A DNA stretch of 64,000 nucleotides from the NCBI GenBank assembly GCA_019187485.1, contig JABAQR010000004.1, forward strand, positions 1 to 64,000. Reading direction: 5' to 3'. Source of the DNA: Lysobacterales bacterium (GTDB lineage Bacteria > Pseudomonadota > Gammaproteobacteria > Xanthomonadales > SZUA-5). The notes beneath the pieces were generated by a model. The model ran no database searches. It had not been told where the DNA came from and saw nothing but the letters and a program-made list of their open reading frames with translations. The position numbers and the translations under genes were made by a program. Shown here in pieces: positions 45,627 to 53,778 of this stretch. Position 1 is the stretch's first letter; each line of letters opens with the position of its first letter.

Positions 45627-47761
45627 TGCAGATCGGTTTGCGCGCCAAGTTCGTGCTGAGTTTGCTGGCGACCACGCTGGTGTGGTTCGCCGTACTCGCG
45701 GTTGGCGCCTGGAGCGCTTCGCGTGCCGGTGAGGGAGTGCTGCGCGAGAGCGAGGATTCACTGCGCGCCCAGGGCCGCGCCGCACTTGCCGAGCGCGGCG
45801 AGCAGTTGGCGGCTTTGCTCGCCGATACGCTCACCAATCCGGTCTACTACACCGACTTGCTGAGCGTGCGTGAGGCTGCGCGTTCGACGCTCAATCAGCC
45901 GGACGTCGATTACGTGCTGGTCTATGACGGCCAGGGCCGGGTGCTGCACGACGGTTCGCGCGATATCCCGCGTTTCGGTCAGGTGATGGACGATCCGCTG
46001 GCGCCCGCTGCGATCGCCGCGCACGCACCCTTGCTGCAATGGAGCTCCGAACGCCTGGATGCAAGCGCGCCGATCGCGATCGGCGATCTGCGCCTGGGCG
46101 GGGTGCGTGTCGGGCTCTCGCTGGCGCGCACCGAGGGCGTGATCGCGCTCGAGAGCGCGCGCACCCGCGAACGCTTCCGCCAGGCCTTCGCCGGGCCTGC
46201 GCATGTGCTCGGGCTGGGTTTCCTGCTGCTCGCGTTGTGGCTGGTGCTCGCTGGCTGGATGGTCGCCCGCGGGCTGGTGCGGCCGATCCGCGAACTCGCC
46301 GGCAACGCGCGTGCGATCGAGCGTGGACGCTTCGAGGCGCCGCTGGAGAGTGGACGCAAGGACGAGTTGGGCGAATTGATCCGGGCCTTCGCGCGCATGA
46401 GCGATTCGGTGCGGCGTCACCACCACGACATCCGCAAGCTCGCCTACCACGACAGCCTGACCGGACTGCCCAACCGTTTGATGTTCCGCGAGCTGCTGGA
46501 TGAGGCGATCGGCGAATACCGCGGCTCGGACACCGGTCTGGCCTTGCTGTTCATTGACCTCGACGATTTCAAGCGCATCAACGATACCCTCGGCCACGAT
46601 GCCGGCGACGAGGTGCTGATCGAGTTCGCCGGGCGCTTCAAGCGCGCCCTGGCGCTGCTCGATGCGCCGGCGCAGCCCGTGCTGGCACGTCTGGGCGGCG
46701 ACGAGTTCGTGGCCCTGGTGTCGGGCGGAAACGGCCGCACGCACGGCGAGCGGGCCGCGATCTCGGTGCTGGAGCAACTCAAGCAACCCTTCGTCGTTGG
46801 CAACCATTCGTTGCTGGTCGGCGCCAGCATCGGCATCACCGTGTTCCCGGACGATGCGCACACCTCCAAACTGCTGCTGAAGCACGGCGATCTGGCGATG
46901 TATCAGGCCAAGCAGCGCGGCAAGAGCCGTTACCACTTCTTCGCCGGGCATCTGACGCAGGCGGCGGCCGAGCGTCTGGATCTGGAGCACGATTTGCGCG
47001 AGGCGCTCGAGAGCGGTCGGTTGGACCTCGCCTATCAGCCGATCCATGATCTCGCCAGCGGGCAACTGGTCGGCACCGAAGCGCTATTGCGCTGGCGCCA
47101 TCCGCGTCGCGGCAACGTGCCGCCCTCGATCTTCGTGCCGATCGCCGAGTCCTCGGGCCTGATCGACGCACTCGGCGACTGGGTGATCGAGCGTGCCTGC
47201 GCCGATTGCCGTCGCTGGCAGTCCGCGTTGCCGGGCATGTCGGTGGCGGTCAATCTGTCGGGGCGGCAGTTGCAGCGCAACGACCTTGCCGAGCGCATCA
47301 GCGCCTGCCTCGAACGTCAGCAATTGCCGGCCGGTCTGCTGCACCTGGAACTCACCGAGTCCAGCCTGTTGCACGACGAGCAGCTCGCCTTTGCCGCGCT
47401 CGGTCAGTTGCGGCAGACCGGGGTGCGCGTCTGGCTGGACGATTTCGGCACCGGTTTCTCCGGTCTCAGCCACCTGCGGCGCGCGCGCGTCGACGGTGTC
47501 AAGATCGACCGCAGCTTCATCACCGACATCTTGAGCGACCCCGAGGATCTCGCGCTGGCGAGCGCGATCATCGCGATGGCGCATTCGCTCGGCATGCAGG
47601 TGATCGCCGAGGGCGTCGAGTCGGAAGCGCAGTTCGCGCTGTTGCGCGATCGTGGCTGCGACCTCGCGCAGGGCTTCTGGATGAGCGAGGCGATCGGACC
47701 GGACGAACTCGTGCAGCGCCCGCGCCGGGTGCTGTCCCGCAGCGTCGCGGCGCTTCCATGA
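45626..47761 (+). CDS. Membrane GGDEF-EAL protein (c-di-GMP turnover)
   Basis: A 711-aa sensor enzyme. Helix at about 9-28, periplasmic domain to about 190, second helix (GLGFLLLALWLVLAGWMVA), HAMP (RPIRELAGNARAIERGRFEAP), then GGDEF and EAL. GGDEF at 357-361 is intact, so diguanylate cyclase activity is possible. The EAL domain also keeps key residues: EAL 485-487, VNLSGRQL, DDFGTGFSG, VKIDRSF and EGVES. The net activity cannot be predicted. GTG 45623 is an alternative start. Coupled to the PhnD-like gene, which may bind its periplasmic domain. Confidence 0.93.
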   Translation: MQIGLRAKFVLSLLATTLVWFAVLAVGAWSASRAGEGVLRESEDSLRAQGRAALAERGEQLAALLADTLTNPVYYTDLLSVREAARSTLNQPDVDYVLVYDGQGRVLHDGSRDIPRFGQVMDDPLAPAAIAAHAPLLQWSSERLDASAPIAIGDLRLGGVRVGLSLARTEGVIALESARTRERFRQAFAGPAHVLGLGFLLLALWLVLAGWMVARGLVRPIRELAGNARAIERGRFEAPLESGRKDELGELIRAFARMSDSVRRHHHDIRKLAYHDSLTGLPNRLMFRELLDEAIGEYRGSDTGLALLFIDLDDFKRINDTLGHDAGDEVLIEFAGRFKRALALLDAPAQPVLARLGGDEFVALVSGGNGRTHGERAAISVLEQLKQPFVVGNHSLLVGASIGITVFPDDAHTSKLLLKHGDLAMYQAKQRGKSRYHFFAGHLTQAAAERLDLEHDLREALESGRLDLAYQPIHDLASGQLVGTEALLRWRHPRRGNVPPSIFVPIAESSGLIDALGDWVIERACADCRRWQSALPGMSVAVNLSGRQLQRNDLAERISACLERQQLPAGLLHLELTESSLLHDEQLAFAALGQLRQTGVRVWLDDFGTGFSGLSHLRRARVDGVKIDRSFITDILSDPEDLALASAIIAMAHSLGMQVIAEGVESEAQFALLRDRGCDLAQGFWMSEAIGPDELVQRPRRVLSRSVAALP

Positions 47762-48108
47762 GCCAGTGGCCGACCGCCGTCTGGCTGCCGATTCTGCTGC
47801 TGCTCGGCTCCAACGTGTTCATGACCTTCGCGTGGTACGGCCACCTGAAATTCAAGACGACGACTCTGGCAAGCGCGATCGTGGTCAGTTGGCTGATCGC
47901 GCTGCCGGAGTACCTCCTGCAGGTCCCGGCCAACCGCCTCGGGCACGGCCACTACAGCGCTGCGCAACTGAAGACCATCCAGGAAGTGATCACGCTGAGC
48001 GTGTTCTGCGTGTTCTCGGTGACCTACCTGGGCGAGAGCCTGCGCTGGAACCACTTCGTCGCCTTCGCGCTGATCGCACTGGCGGCGTATTTCATGTTCC
48101 TGGAGTGA
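47758..48108 (+). CDS. DMT family protein (DUF486)
   Basis: A 116-aa inner-membrane protein with four hydrophobic helices (WLPILLLLGSNVFMTFAWYGHLKF; LASAIVVSWLIALPEYLLQVPANRLGH; LKTIQEVITLSVFCVFSVTYLGE; FVAFALIALAAYFMFLE), the typical DUF486 pattern in the drug/metabolite transporter superfamily. Function unknown. The ATG overlaps the GGDEF-EAL stop by four bases, so it shares that operon. Its stop codon lies inside a large palindrome. Confidence 0.9.
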   Translation: MSQWPTAVWLPILLLLGSNVFMTFAWYGHLKFKTTTLASAIVVSWLIALPEYLLQVPANRLGHGHYSAAQLKTIQEVITLSVFCVFSVTYLGESLRWNHFVAFALIALAAYFMFLE

Positions 48109-48170
48109 GTGGTGAGCAAGAGCCGGCAAGCCCAAGGGGTACCACTTGCCGGCTCTTACTCACCACTCAC
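48105..48170. repeat. 26-bp inverted repeat related to the sdh repeat element
   Basis: Left arm 48105-48130 and right arm 48145-48170 are reverse complements with one mismatch (position 48117), separated by a 14-base loop CCCAAGGGGTACCA. The left arm includes the stop of the DUF486 gene. Positions 48157-48177 match 9653-9673 exactly in reverse complement, so the arm is a copy of a dispersed element. It could act as a bidirectional terminator between the converging DUF486 and PilZ genes. Confidence 0.85.
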
Positions 48171-48180
48171 TGCTCTCTCC

Positions 48181-48510
48181 TCATACCGCCTGCACGATGA
48201 AGCGGGTCTCGTACAGCAACTGGTCGACTTCGTCGGTTTGGCCGGCGTCGAACTGGAAGGCGAGATGGTCCTCGCCGGCGCGCACCAGGGTGGCGCGCAA
48301 ATCGACCACGGTGTCCTGGTCGAAGATGAAGAACAATCGGAAGGGCGGTTGCGAGGTCTCTTTCCAGGCCAGCGGGCGGGCGATGCGTGCGCCGCCGCCG
48401 GAGATGTCCTGGGCGCTGGACAGGTAGCCTCCGCGCGCGGTGGCGACCAGCACCGCGACCGCGCTGGTCTCGGTGCGCGGGTGTCGGCGTTTCTCGTGGC
48501 CCTGGACCAT
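48181..48510 (-). CDS. PilZ domain protein (c-di-GMP receptor)
   Basis: A 109-aa single-domain PilZ protein. The c-di-GMP-binding RxxxR is RRHPR at residues 8-12, and D35-I-S37-G-G-G40 is the DxSxxG motif, so ligand binding is expected. The rest is a beta barrel (FRLFFIFDQDTVVDLRATLVRAGEDHLAFQF). Partners are unknown. It converges with the GGDEF-EAL operon, which may make its ligand. The frame stays open far upstream, but the ATG at 48510 places the motif correctly. Confidence 0.92.
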   Translation of the reverse strand: MVQGHEKRRHPRTETSAVAVLVATARGGYLSSAQDISGGGARIARPLAWKETSQPPFRLFFIFDQDTVVDLRATLVRAGEDHLAFQFDAGQTDEVDQLLYETRFIVQAV

Positions 48511-48590
48511 CGTCGTCTCCTGCCTGCAGTCCAACATAGGCGCATGCCTGCCCGCACGGCAAGCGTCCGATTCCGAAGTTGTGAACCCGC

Positions 48591-51074
48591 TCAGCCTGCG
48601 CCCGCGCGCAGGGTGTTTGCCGGTGGTGTCGCATCGACACCGTGCAGCGCCACCCAGCCTGCGAGCAGCGACAGTGTGGCGCCGAGCGCGGCGCCCACCG
48701 GCAGCAGCCACCAGGGCGTCGAATACTCGATGTGGAACACGCGGCCGGCGAGTGCGACCCCGGTCGCCAGTGCGGCGAGGCCGCCGAATCCGCCGCCGAG
48801 CCCGCCGACGGCGCCGAGTTCCAGCCACAGTGTGCGCCGCAGGGTTCGCCGCGAGGCCCCGAGGCTGCGCCACAGCGCGCTCTCGAAGCGGCGCGCGCCG
48901 ACGCCGACCGCGAGCGCGGCGAGCAGCACGCAGACGGCGGCGATGAGCGCGCACCAGAAGATCGTATTGAGGCTGCGCACCACCGCATCGACCACGCCGA
49001 GGATGCGCGCGAGCAGCGCGTCGACATCGATCGGCGTGACGTTCGGATAGGCGCGCAGCAGTGGGCCGAGCCGACGCGCCTGCCCGGCGTCGGTGCGCAC
49101 GCTGGTGACCCAGGTACTTTCCAGGCCTGCCACCGTCTCCGGCTCGAACAGCAGGAAGAAGTTGACCCGGAAGGAGTCCCAATCGACCTTGCGCACGCTG
49201 GCGATGCGCGCCTCGATCTCGCGTTCGCCGACGCGGACGGTCAGATGATCGCCGACCGCCAGGCCGAAGATCTGCGCCCAGGTCTCGGCGATCGAGACTT
49301 CCGGGCCTTCGTCCCACCACTGGCCGGCGACCAGCCGGTTCGCCTCCGGCAATTCCCGACTCCAGCTCAGGTTGAGGTCGCCATCCAGGAAACGCTGCGC
49401 GCGCGGGTCCGGGAAGCGCTCTTCGGTCGCGGGCGTGCCGTTCACGGCGATCAGGCGCCCGACCGCAAAGGGATAGAAGCGCGGCGTCGCGATTCCGAGC
49501 GCGCGCAGTTGCGCACGCAGCAGATCGACCTGCTCGGGCTGGATGTTCAGCAGGAAGCGGTTCGGGGTGTCCGCCGACAGTCCGCTGCGCCATTGGCGCA
49601 CGAGGTCGCCGGCGACCACGCCGAGCAGCAGCACCGCCGCCAGTGCGAGCGCCAGCGAGACTGCGGAGAGCAGTGTCGTCGCCGGGCGCGCCGCGAACTG
49701 GCGGAAAGCCTGGCGCACGACGAAGCTGCGACCCGGCAGGTGCCGCCGCACCAGCCGCAACAGCAGCCACAGCAGGCCGGCGAGGGTGGCCGCCAGCAGG
49801 CTCATGCCGGCGAGCGCGATCAGCCCGAGTTCGCCCTCGCCGGTCAGCAGCCAGACCGCGATCGTCAGCACGCCGAGTGCCAGGGGATACGCCAGCCATT
49901 CGCGCGGGCCGAGGCGGTCCTCGGTTTGCCGCAGCAGCGTCGAGGGCGAGGTCGCCGCCAGCCTGGACAAGGCCGGCAGCGTGAAGCTCAGGTAGGCGAG
50001 CATGCCGACCAGCACGCCGAGCAGCGCCGGGGTGGCGCCCGGCCACGGCAGCGCCTCCTGGAACAGCGCCCCGACGCCGAGCGCGATCAGCGCCTGCAAG
50101 CCGTAGCCGGCGACGATGCCGAGGATGATCGCCGGCAGGCCGTAGAGGCCGAGGGTGGCTCCCAGTTGCAGCAGGATGCGGCGGCGCGAGAGCCCGAAGC
50201 AGCGCAGTTGCGCGACCACTTCGCGACGGCCATCGGTGTAGCGACGTGCGGTCAGCGCGATTGCCAGCGCCGCCAGCCACAGCACCGCGAGCGCGGCGAG
50301 CCCGAAGAAGGCGCGTGCCTGCTGCGCCACCCGCGCCAGTTGTTGCTCGGCATCGCGTGCCAGCGTCAGTCGCTGGCCCTGCAGGCGCGGACGCACCGAC
50401 TCCGCATAGCGCTCCACCGCAGCGCCGGGGCCGGCCAGCAGCAGGCGATGGAAAGCGCGACTCGCCGGGCCGAGCAGGCCGAGGCGGGCGACGTCGGTCT
50501 CGCGCACCAGTGCGCGCGGCGCCAGCGTCAGGAAGCTGCCGGCGCCTTCGGGGTCCTCGACGAGCAGGCCGGCGATGCGCAGCATCGCGTTGCCGATCTC
50601 GATCTCGCTGCCGACCGGCACCGCGAGCGCCGCGAGCGCGCGACCGTCGAGGTAGACCTCGCCTTCGGCCGGTGCCGCGGCCTGCGCGGCGGGGGCGCCG
50701 TCGGCAGGCGCCACCAGCAGTCGACCGCGTAGCGGATAGTCCGCCGCGACCGCCTTGATCTCGACCAGTACGCTCGTCTCGCCGGCGAAGAGCACGGTAG
50801 GGAAGGCGGTGACGCTGCTGGTTCTGAGGCCCGCTGCCAGCGCTTCATCGAGCAAAGGCCGCGGCAACGGCTGGCGCGAGGACAGCACCGCATCGCCGCC
50901 GATCAGTTCGCCGCTGCGCAGCGCCAGCGCACGCTCGATGCGTTCGCTGAAGGCCAGCACGCCGGTGGCCGCGGCCACCGCGACCAGCAGCGCGGCCAGT
51001 ACCGGCTTGAGCTCGGCGGCACGCCATTCGCGTCGTGCGTGGCGCAGCAGCGTCGACAGGATTGCGGACATCAT
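48591..51074 (-). CDS. ybbP: ABC transporter permease, YbbP-type (FtsX superfamily)
   Basis: An 827-aa large permease of the MacB/FtsX superfamily. First helix at about 24-44 (LKPVLAALLVAVAAATGVLAFSERIERAL), a periplasmic domain, several helices in the middle (FFGLAALAVLWLAALAIAL and on), a second extracellular domain and three C-terminal helices. RRRILLQLGATLGLYGLPA and LRRTLWLELGAVGGLGGGFGG are the two coupling regions. Paired with the ATPase YbbA by ATGA overlap. In E. coli the system is linked to export or lipid-related functions next to tesA; its substrate is not established. Confidence 0.9.
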   Translation of the reverse strand: MMSAILSTLLRHARREWRAAELKPVLAALLVAVAAATGVLAFSERIERALALRSGELIGGDAVLSSRQPLPRPLLDEALAAGLRTSSVTAFPTVLFAGETSVLVEIKAVAADYPLRGRLLVAPADGAPAAQAAAPAEGEVYLDGRALAALAVPVGSEIEIGNAMLRIAGLLVEDPEGAGSFLTLAPRALVRETDVARLGLLGPASRAFHRLLLAGPGAAVERYAESVRPRLQGQRLTLARDAEQQLARVAQQARAFFGLAALAVLWLAALAIALTARRYTDGRREVVAQLRCFGLSRRRILLQLGATLGLYGLPAIILGIVAGYGLQALIALGVGALFQEALPWPGATPALLGVLVGMLAYLSFTLPALSRLAATSPSTLLRQTEDRLGPREWLAYPLALGVLTIAVWLLTGEGELGLIALAGMSLLAATLAGLLWLLLRLVRRHLPGRSFVVRQAFRQFAARPATTLLSAVSLALALAAVLLLGVVAGDLVRQWRSGLSADTPNRFLLNIQPEQVDLLRAQLRALGIATPRFYPFAVGRLIAVNGTPATEERFPDPRAQRFLDGDLNLSWSRELPEANRLVAGQWWDEGPEVSIAETWAQIFGLAVGDHLTVRVGEREIEARIASVRKVDWDSFRVNFFLLFEPETVAGLESTWVTSVRTDAGQARRLGPLLRAYPNVTPIDVDALLARILGVVDAVVRSLNTIFWCALIAAVCVLLAALAVGVGARRFESALWRSLGASRRTLRRTLWLELGAVGGLGGGFGGLAALATGVALAGRVFHIEYSTPWWLLPVGAALGATLSLLAGWVALHGVDATPPANTLRAGAG

Positions 51075-51748
51075 GCGACGCGACGACCGGCTTCCAGATG
51101 GATCTGGTGCTGGCAGCGCGCCGCCAGGCGCGGATCGTGGGTGACCAGAACGAGGCTCGTGCCGTAGCTCCGGTTGATCTCGAACAGCAGCTCGGCCACG
51201 CGTTCGCCGGTGCGCTGATCGAGATTGCCGGTGGGCTCGTCGGCGAACAGCAGGCGCGGGCCGATCGCGAAGGCGCGCGCCAGTGCGACGCGCTGCTGCT
51301 CGCCGCCGGACAACTGCCGCGGCAGGTGTGTCAGTCGCTGTCCGAGTCCCACCCGTTCGAGCGCGACGCGCGCACGTTCGAGCGGGTTGTCCAGTCCGGC
51401 GAGTTCCAGCGGCGCGGCGACGTTCTCGAGTGCGGTGAAGCTCGGCAGCAGGTGGAAAGCCTGGAACACGAAGCCGACGCGCCCCAGCCGCAGCGCGGCG
51501 CGGCCATCCTCGTCGAGACCCGAGAGCGGGCTGCCGAACAGACGGATCTGGCCGGATGTCGGTTGCTCCAGGCCAGCCAGCAGCGACAGCAGCGTGGTCT
51601 TGCCCGAACCAGACTCGCCGATGATCGCCAGCGATTGCCCGGCCGCGAGCTGAACGTCGATTTCGTCGAGCACCCGCAGTTCACCCACGGCGGTGGCAAC
51701 ACGTTTGCTAATGTGTTCGGCGACGACGACGGTCTCGGTGGCACTCAT
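51071..51748 (-). CDS. ybbA: ABC transporter ATPase, YbbA-type
   Basis: ATPase partner of the YbbP-type permease. 225 aa. Walker A GESGSGKTT (about 43-51), Q-loop FQAFHLLPSFTALENV, signature LSGGEQQR, Walker [15 protein letters not shown]-loop VTHD. Its start codon shares bases with the tesA start on the other strand (CATG at 51746-51749), so promoters for each gene must lie within the other. The same divergent ybbA/tesA order occurs in E. coli. Confidence 0.93.
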   Translation of the reverse strand: MSATETVVVAEHISKRVATAVGELRVLDEIDVQLAAGQSLAIIGESGSGKTTLLSLLAGLEQPTSGQIRLFGSPLSGLDEDGRAALRLGRVGFVFQAFHLLPSFTALENVAAPLELAGLDNPLERARVALERVGLGQRLTHLPRQLSGGEQQRVALARAFAIGPRLLFADEPTGNLDQRTGERVAELLFEINRSYGTSLVLVTHDPRLAARCQHQIHLEAGRRVA

Positions 51749-52361
51749 GCGACGATTCCTGTTCCTCGCTTTCCTGTGGCTGAGCGGTGTGGGCGCGGCG
51801 ATGGCCGTGCCGCGCACGGTGCTGGTGTTCGGCGACAGCCTGAGCGCAGCTTTCAACATGCCCATCGAGCAGGGTTGGGTGCAACTGCTCGATCACAAGC
51901 TCGCCGAAAGTCACGCCGGGCAGTGGCGCGTGGTCAACGCCAGCGTCAGCGGCGAGACCACCGCCGGCGGGCTTGCGCGGCTGCCGGCTGCGCTGGCCTC
52001 GCAGCGGCCGGCGCTGGTGCTGATCGCGCTCGGCGCCAACGATGGTCTGCGTGGTCTGCAACTGCCGCAGATGCGTGCCAACCTGATGCGCATGATCGAG
52101 CTTTCGCGTGATGGTGGCGCGAAGGTCGCGTTGATCGGCATCGAACTGCCGGGCAACTACGGACAGGCCTATCGCGGCCGGTTCCGGCAGGTCTACACGG
52201 ATCTCGCGGAGCAGTTCGGCATTCCGCTGCTGCCCTTCCTGCTGGAGGGAATCGCCGAGGACCTCTCCAGCTTCCAGGAAGACCAGATTCATCCGACTGC
52301 CGCCGCCCAGCCGCGCATCCGCGATCACGTCTACACCTGGCTGGCGCCGCAACTGCGGTAG
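51747..52361 (+). CDS. tesA: Multifunctional acyl-CoA thioesterase/lysophospholipase/arylesterase TesA
   Basis: Periplasmic SGNH hydrolase. 204 aa with signal peptide 1-20 (FLFLAFLWLSGVGAAMAV). All four SGNH blocks are present: FGDSLS (catalytic Ser), VSGETT (Gly), GANDGLRG (Asn) and DQIHP (Asp and His). Start at ATG 51747; a GTG at 51738 would add three residues. It is divergent from ybbA with overlapping start codons. Confidence 0.94.
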   Translation: MRRFLFLAFLWLSGVGAAMAVPRTVLVFGDSLSAAFNMPIEQGWVQLLDHKLAESHAGQWRVVNASVSGETTAGGLARLPAALASQRPALVLIALGANDGLRGLQLPQMRANLMRMIELSRDGGAKVALIGIELPGNYGQAYRGRFRQVYTDLAEQFGIPLLPFLLEGIAEDLSSFQEDQIHPTAAAQPRIRDHVYTWLAPQLR

Positions 52362-52526
52362 ACGCACCGCGAACCTGCATCGAGTCCGCGGACCTTCGAT
52401 TCGCCAACTCGAGGATCGACGATCCCCACCAGTGGACCGTCGGTTCGCGTACCCGAAATGCGCGCATGCCCACTCCGCGCGAAAGATCGCGTCGTACGCC
52501 TCGCTCCTGCGGCACGGGGCAGCGCC

Positions 52527-52532
52527 TATGAT
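52527..52532 (+). promoter_or_regulatory. Possible -10 box upstream of the ExoD-family gene
   Basis: TATGAT followed by CCGCGCC, 29 bases before the ATG at 52562. Same layout as the boxes before bolA, exbB and yheS. No clear -35. Confidence 0.35.
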
Positions 52533-52561
52533 CCGCGCCACCCTGGACGAGGCAGGCCTCG

Positions 52562-53206
52562 ATGGAACATCGCGAAACCCTGATCCGCGTGCTCAGCGAA
52601 TGCGTGGATCGCGCCGAGCACGCACCGCTCAGCCTCGGGCAGGCCCTGGACAGCCTCAGAACCTCGGCCTTCGCGCTGTCGACGGTGCTGCTGTGCCTGC
52701 CTTTCCTGCAACCGCTGACGCTCGGTCCGCTGTCCAGTGCGGGCGGTCTGGTGCTCGCCTCGCTCGGCTGGCAATTGTTCCGCGGACGCGAGCGCATGTG
52801 GCTGCCGGCACGCATTTACGAGATCAAGCCGTCCACGAAACTGTGGGAGCGCCTGCTCGGCCTGTGCCGCTGGCTGATCGCTTTCCTCGCCAGGGTCACC
52901 CGCGAGCGTCTGGTGAATTGGGTGGATGGCCGCTTCGGCGAACGCCTGTGCGGCGGCCTGATCGCGATCAGCGGCGCGTTGCTGGTGGTGCCGGCACCGA
53001 TCCTGCCTTTCAACAACACCCTGCCGGCACTGGCGATGCTGTGCGCCGCGATCGCCCTGCTCGAGCGCGATGGCCTGATGGTTCTGGCCAGCGCGTTCTG
53101 GATCGTCGCCACGATCGTCTACTTCGCGGCCTTCTTCTACGCCCTCTACTTCCTGGGCGGGGAAGCGGTGCAGTGGCTCACCGGGTGGGTGCCGAAGTTC
53201 TGGTGA
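52562..53206 (+). CDS. ExoD family membrane protein
   Basis: A 214-aa inner-membrane protein of the ExoD family (exopolysaccharide synthesis in rhizobia; biochemical role unknown). Hydrophobic segments at about 33-50 (SAFALSTVLLCLPFLQPL), 56-75, 140-180 (GGLIAISGALLVVPAPILPFNNTLPALAMLCAAIALLERDGLMVLA) and near the end (WIVATIVYFAAFFYALYFLG). The block PFLQPLTLGPLSSAGGLVLA and the PAPILPFNNTLPA turn are typical. Single-gene unit with its own putative promoter. Confidence 0.88.
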   Translation: MEHRETLIRVLSECVDRAEHAPLSLGQALDSLRTSAFALSTVLLCLPFLQPLTLGPLSSAGGLVLASLGWQLFRGRERMWLPARIYEIKPSTKLWERLLGLCRWLIAFLARVTRERLVNWVDGRFGERLCGGLIAISGALLVVPAPILPFNNTLPALAMLCAAIALLERDGLMVLASAFWIVATIVYFAAFFYALYFLGGEAVQWLTGWVPKFW

Positions 53207-53778
53207 GCCGCTCGGCGGGCGGCCGACCCGTGCGCGGGACGCGCCTGGCGAAGCTTTCCGAAGCGACTTTCGCAGGCCGGTGCAGGAGTGGCGCCGCATT
53301 CGCAGAACGCCGCGGAACCGCTGCACAGAACTGCGGCCTGCACCTCCTCGCGCCGCTGCTGCTGCTGTCCGGCCGATCTCGCCAGAGCGGCCGCCGGGGA
53401 CGGCGGCCCTCCGCGGCATGGTTTCCTCCGCGGACGCATGGGGCGGCGGGAATCTCCTGGTTGCCGGCAATTCCGCGCCGGCATCGACGACGTCCCGACA
53501 GTTCCGACCAGTCGTGCAGACGCTGTGCGATCAGGTGGTCGACGCCGCCGACGGTTTCCCAGCGGCGGTCGATGGTCATCGGGCGTGTGCCGATTCGCTT
53601 CCTGGCGCTGCTGCTGGACTTCGCACCCGGCTGCGGGCATCGTGGAGCGCCCGTTTCCCATGCCCAGCGCTCGCGGAATTCCTGTAGTCCCCGGCGTCGA
53701 TCCAAGCGGGAGTCGACGATCTGGCGATGCGATTGGCGATGGGGGATCTGATTCGGGAGGGATCGAGGAGCGAGGGCG
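53207..53778. other. 572-base stretch without a recognisable gene
   Basis: Several open frames cross it on both strands, the longest being 205 codons on the minus strand (53178-53795), but none has a recognisable domain, a ribosome site or a natural end. One minus-strand segment near 53500-53590 reads TIDRRWETVGGVDHLIAQRL, which looks protein-like and could be a gene relic. Nothing else is evident. Confidence 0.4.

Noticed and set aside
48105-48170. CRISPR-like repeat
   Set aside because: A single inverted repeat with a 14-base loop; there are no spacers and no cas genes.
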